Origin: Echiichthys vipera
Lineage: Eukaryota; Chordata; Actinopteri; Perciformes; Trachinidae
Assembly: GCA_963691815.1 (NCBI GenBank)
Contig: OY829660.1
Coordinates: 5,333,052-5,397,051, forward strand
Direction of reading: 5' to 3'
Length of the DNA stretch: 64,000 nt
Under the pieces are notes generated by a model, which was not told the DNA's origin, did no database searches, and was given only the letters and a program-made list of their open reading frames with translations. Positions within the stretch are counted from its first letter, which is position 1. Each line of letters begins with the position of its first letter. Of this stretch, positions 63,738 through 64,000 are shown one piece after another. A program made the position numbers and the translations under genes.

Positions 63738-63893
63738 GTGGACTTGGGATTTCTCCGATTCGTCACAGCCGTCGGGACACAGGGAGCGATCTCAAAAGAG
63801 ACCAAGAAGCACTACTATGTTCGCTCATACAAAGTGGACCTGAGCTCCAACGGAGAGGACTGGATCACCGTGAAGGAGGGCTCAAAGCAGAAG
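63738..63893 (+). CDS. nrp1: Neuropilin-1 exon: middle of F5/8C domain b1
   Basis: Continues b1 in phase 0 with 52 codons: VDLGFLRFVTAVGTQGAISK, ETKKHYYVRSYKVDLSSNGE and DWITVKEGSKQK. AVGTQGAISKETKK is the NRP1 sequence; in NRP2 it is AIATQGAISRETQ. The pocket residues Ser346 (AIS), Thr349 (KET) and Tyr353 (the first Y of HYYV), in human numbering from memory, are present, so together with the previous exon the whole binding pocket for C-terminal arginine is intact. SSNGEDW is a general discoidin-domain signature. The acceptor is tttccag; the donor gtaatg begins at 63894; exit phase 0. The remainder of b1, with its closing Cys, is beyond the window. Confidence 0.96.
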
Positions 63894-64000
63894 GTAATGA
63901 TGAGTCATTTGTGCTGTAACAACCCTTACCTCTCTAATATTGATGAGTAATGAAGGACTCTGCATTCTAATCAATGGGGAGAGAAGTGTGGATGGCTGAA
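63894..64000 (+). other. Start of nrp1 intron 7
   Basis: Intronic sequence after the donor to the end of the window; nothing else visible. Confidence 0.8.

Overview
The window is teleost (ray-finned fish) nuclear DNA. It carries six internal exons, all on the + strand, of one neuropilin gene that I read as neuropilin-1 (nrp1, possibly the nrp1a or nrp1b co-orthologue). Exons at 308-482, 26319-26500, 36116-36343, 42615-42785, 49120-49286 and 63738-63893 have AG/GT boundaries, compatible phases (1, 0, 1, 1, 1, 0 on entry, counting bases already used) and join into 359 uninterrupted codons. They encode the first CUB domain (a1), the second CUB domain (a2) and the first two thirds of the F5/8-type C (discoidin) domain b1. 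The signal-peptide exon lies upstream; the rest of b1, plus b2, MAM, transmembrane and cytoplasmic parts, lie downstream. Everything else is intron. I found no second gene, no RNA gene and no operon-like structure.

The fish assignment rests on the neuropilin sequence, on very long dinucleotide microsatellites, and on repeat families I recognise as typical of teleosts: tRNA-derived SINEs, L2/CR1-like LINE 3' ends, Tc1-like, PIF/Harbinger-like and hAT-like DNA elements.

Layout. Intron 2 (483-26318) starts with a (CT)44 tract 14 bases from the donor. It holds a SINE, a Tc1 transposase relic, a segment of about 0.9 kb present twice (6379-7287 and 11645-12451), each copy running into a GATA array, several (GT)n tracts, a MITE-like element and a second SINE family. 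Intron 3 (26501-36115) has a minus-strand SINE with a clean 10-bp target duplication and a LINE 3' end. Intron 4 (36344-42614) has a hAT-like repeat, a tRNA-headed repeat, a (GT)97 tract and two LINE RT remnants. Intron 5 (42786-49119) has a truncated Harbinger-like end, a foldback element with arms of about 140 bp and a 10-bp minisatellite. Intron 6 (49287-63737) has a 600-bp element with perfect 25-bp TIRs and a Myb/SANT-like coding remnant, a nest of retroelement fragments with a hammerhead-like core, a pentanucleotide array grown from a LINE tail, a local duplication in which one copy is split by a SINE, a Tc1-type MITE, and a 34-bp minisatellite of 21 units ending about 200 bases before the b1 exon.

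The exons work together as the extracellular ligand-binding part of a semaphorin/VEGF co-receptor. The b1 pocket residues that bind C-terminal arginine peptides are all present in the last two exons. I do not see an undescribed gene system here. The more interesting signals are structural: the 34-bp array, the duplicated segments and the hammerhead-like core.
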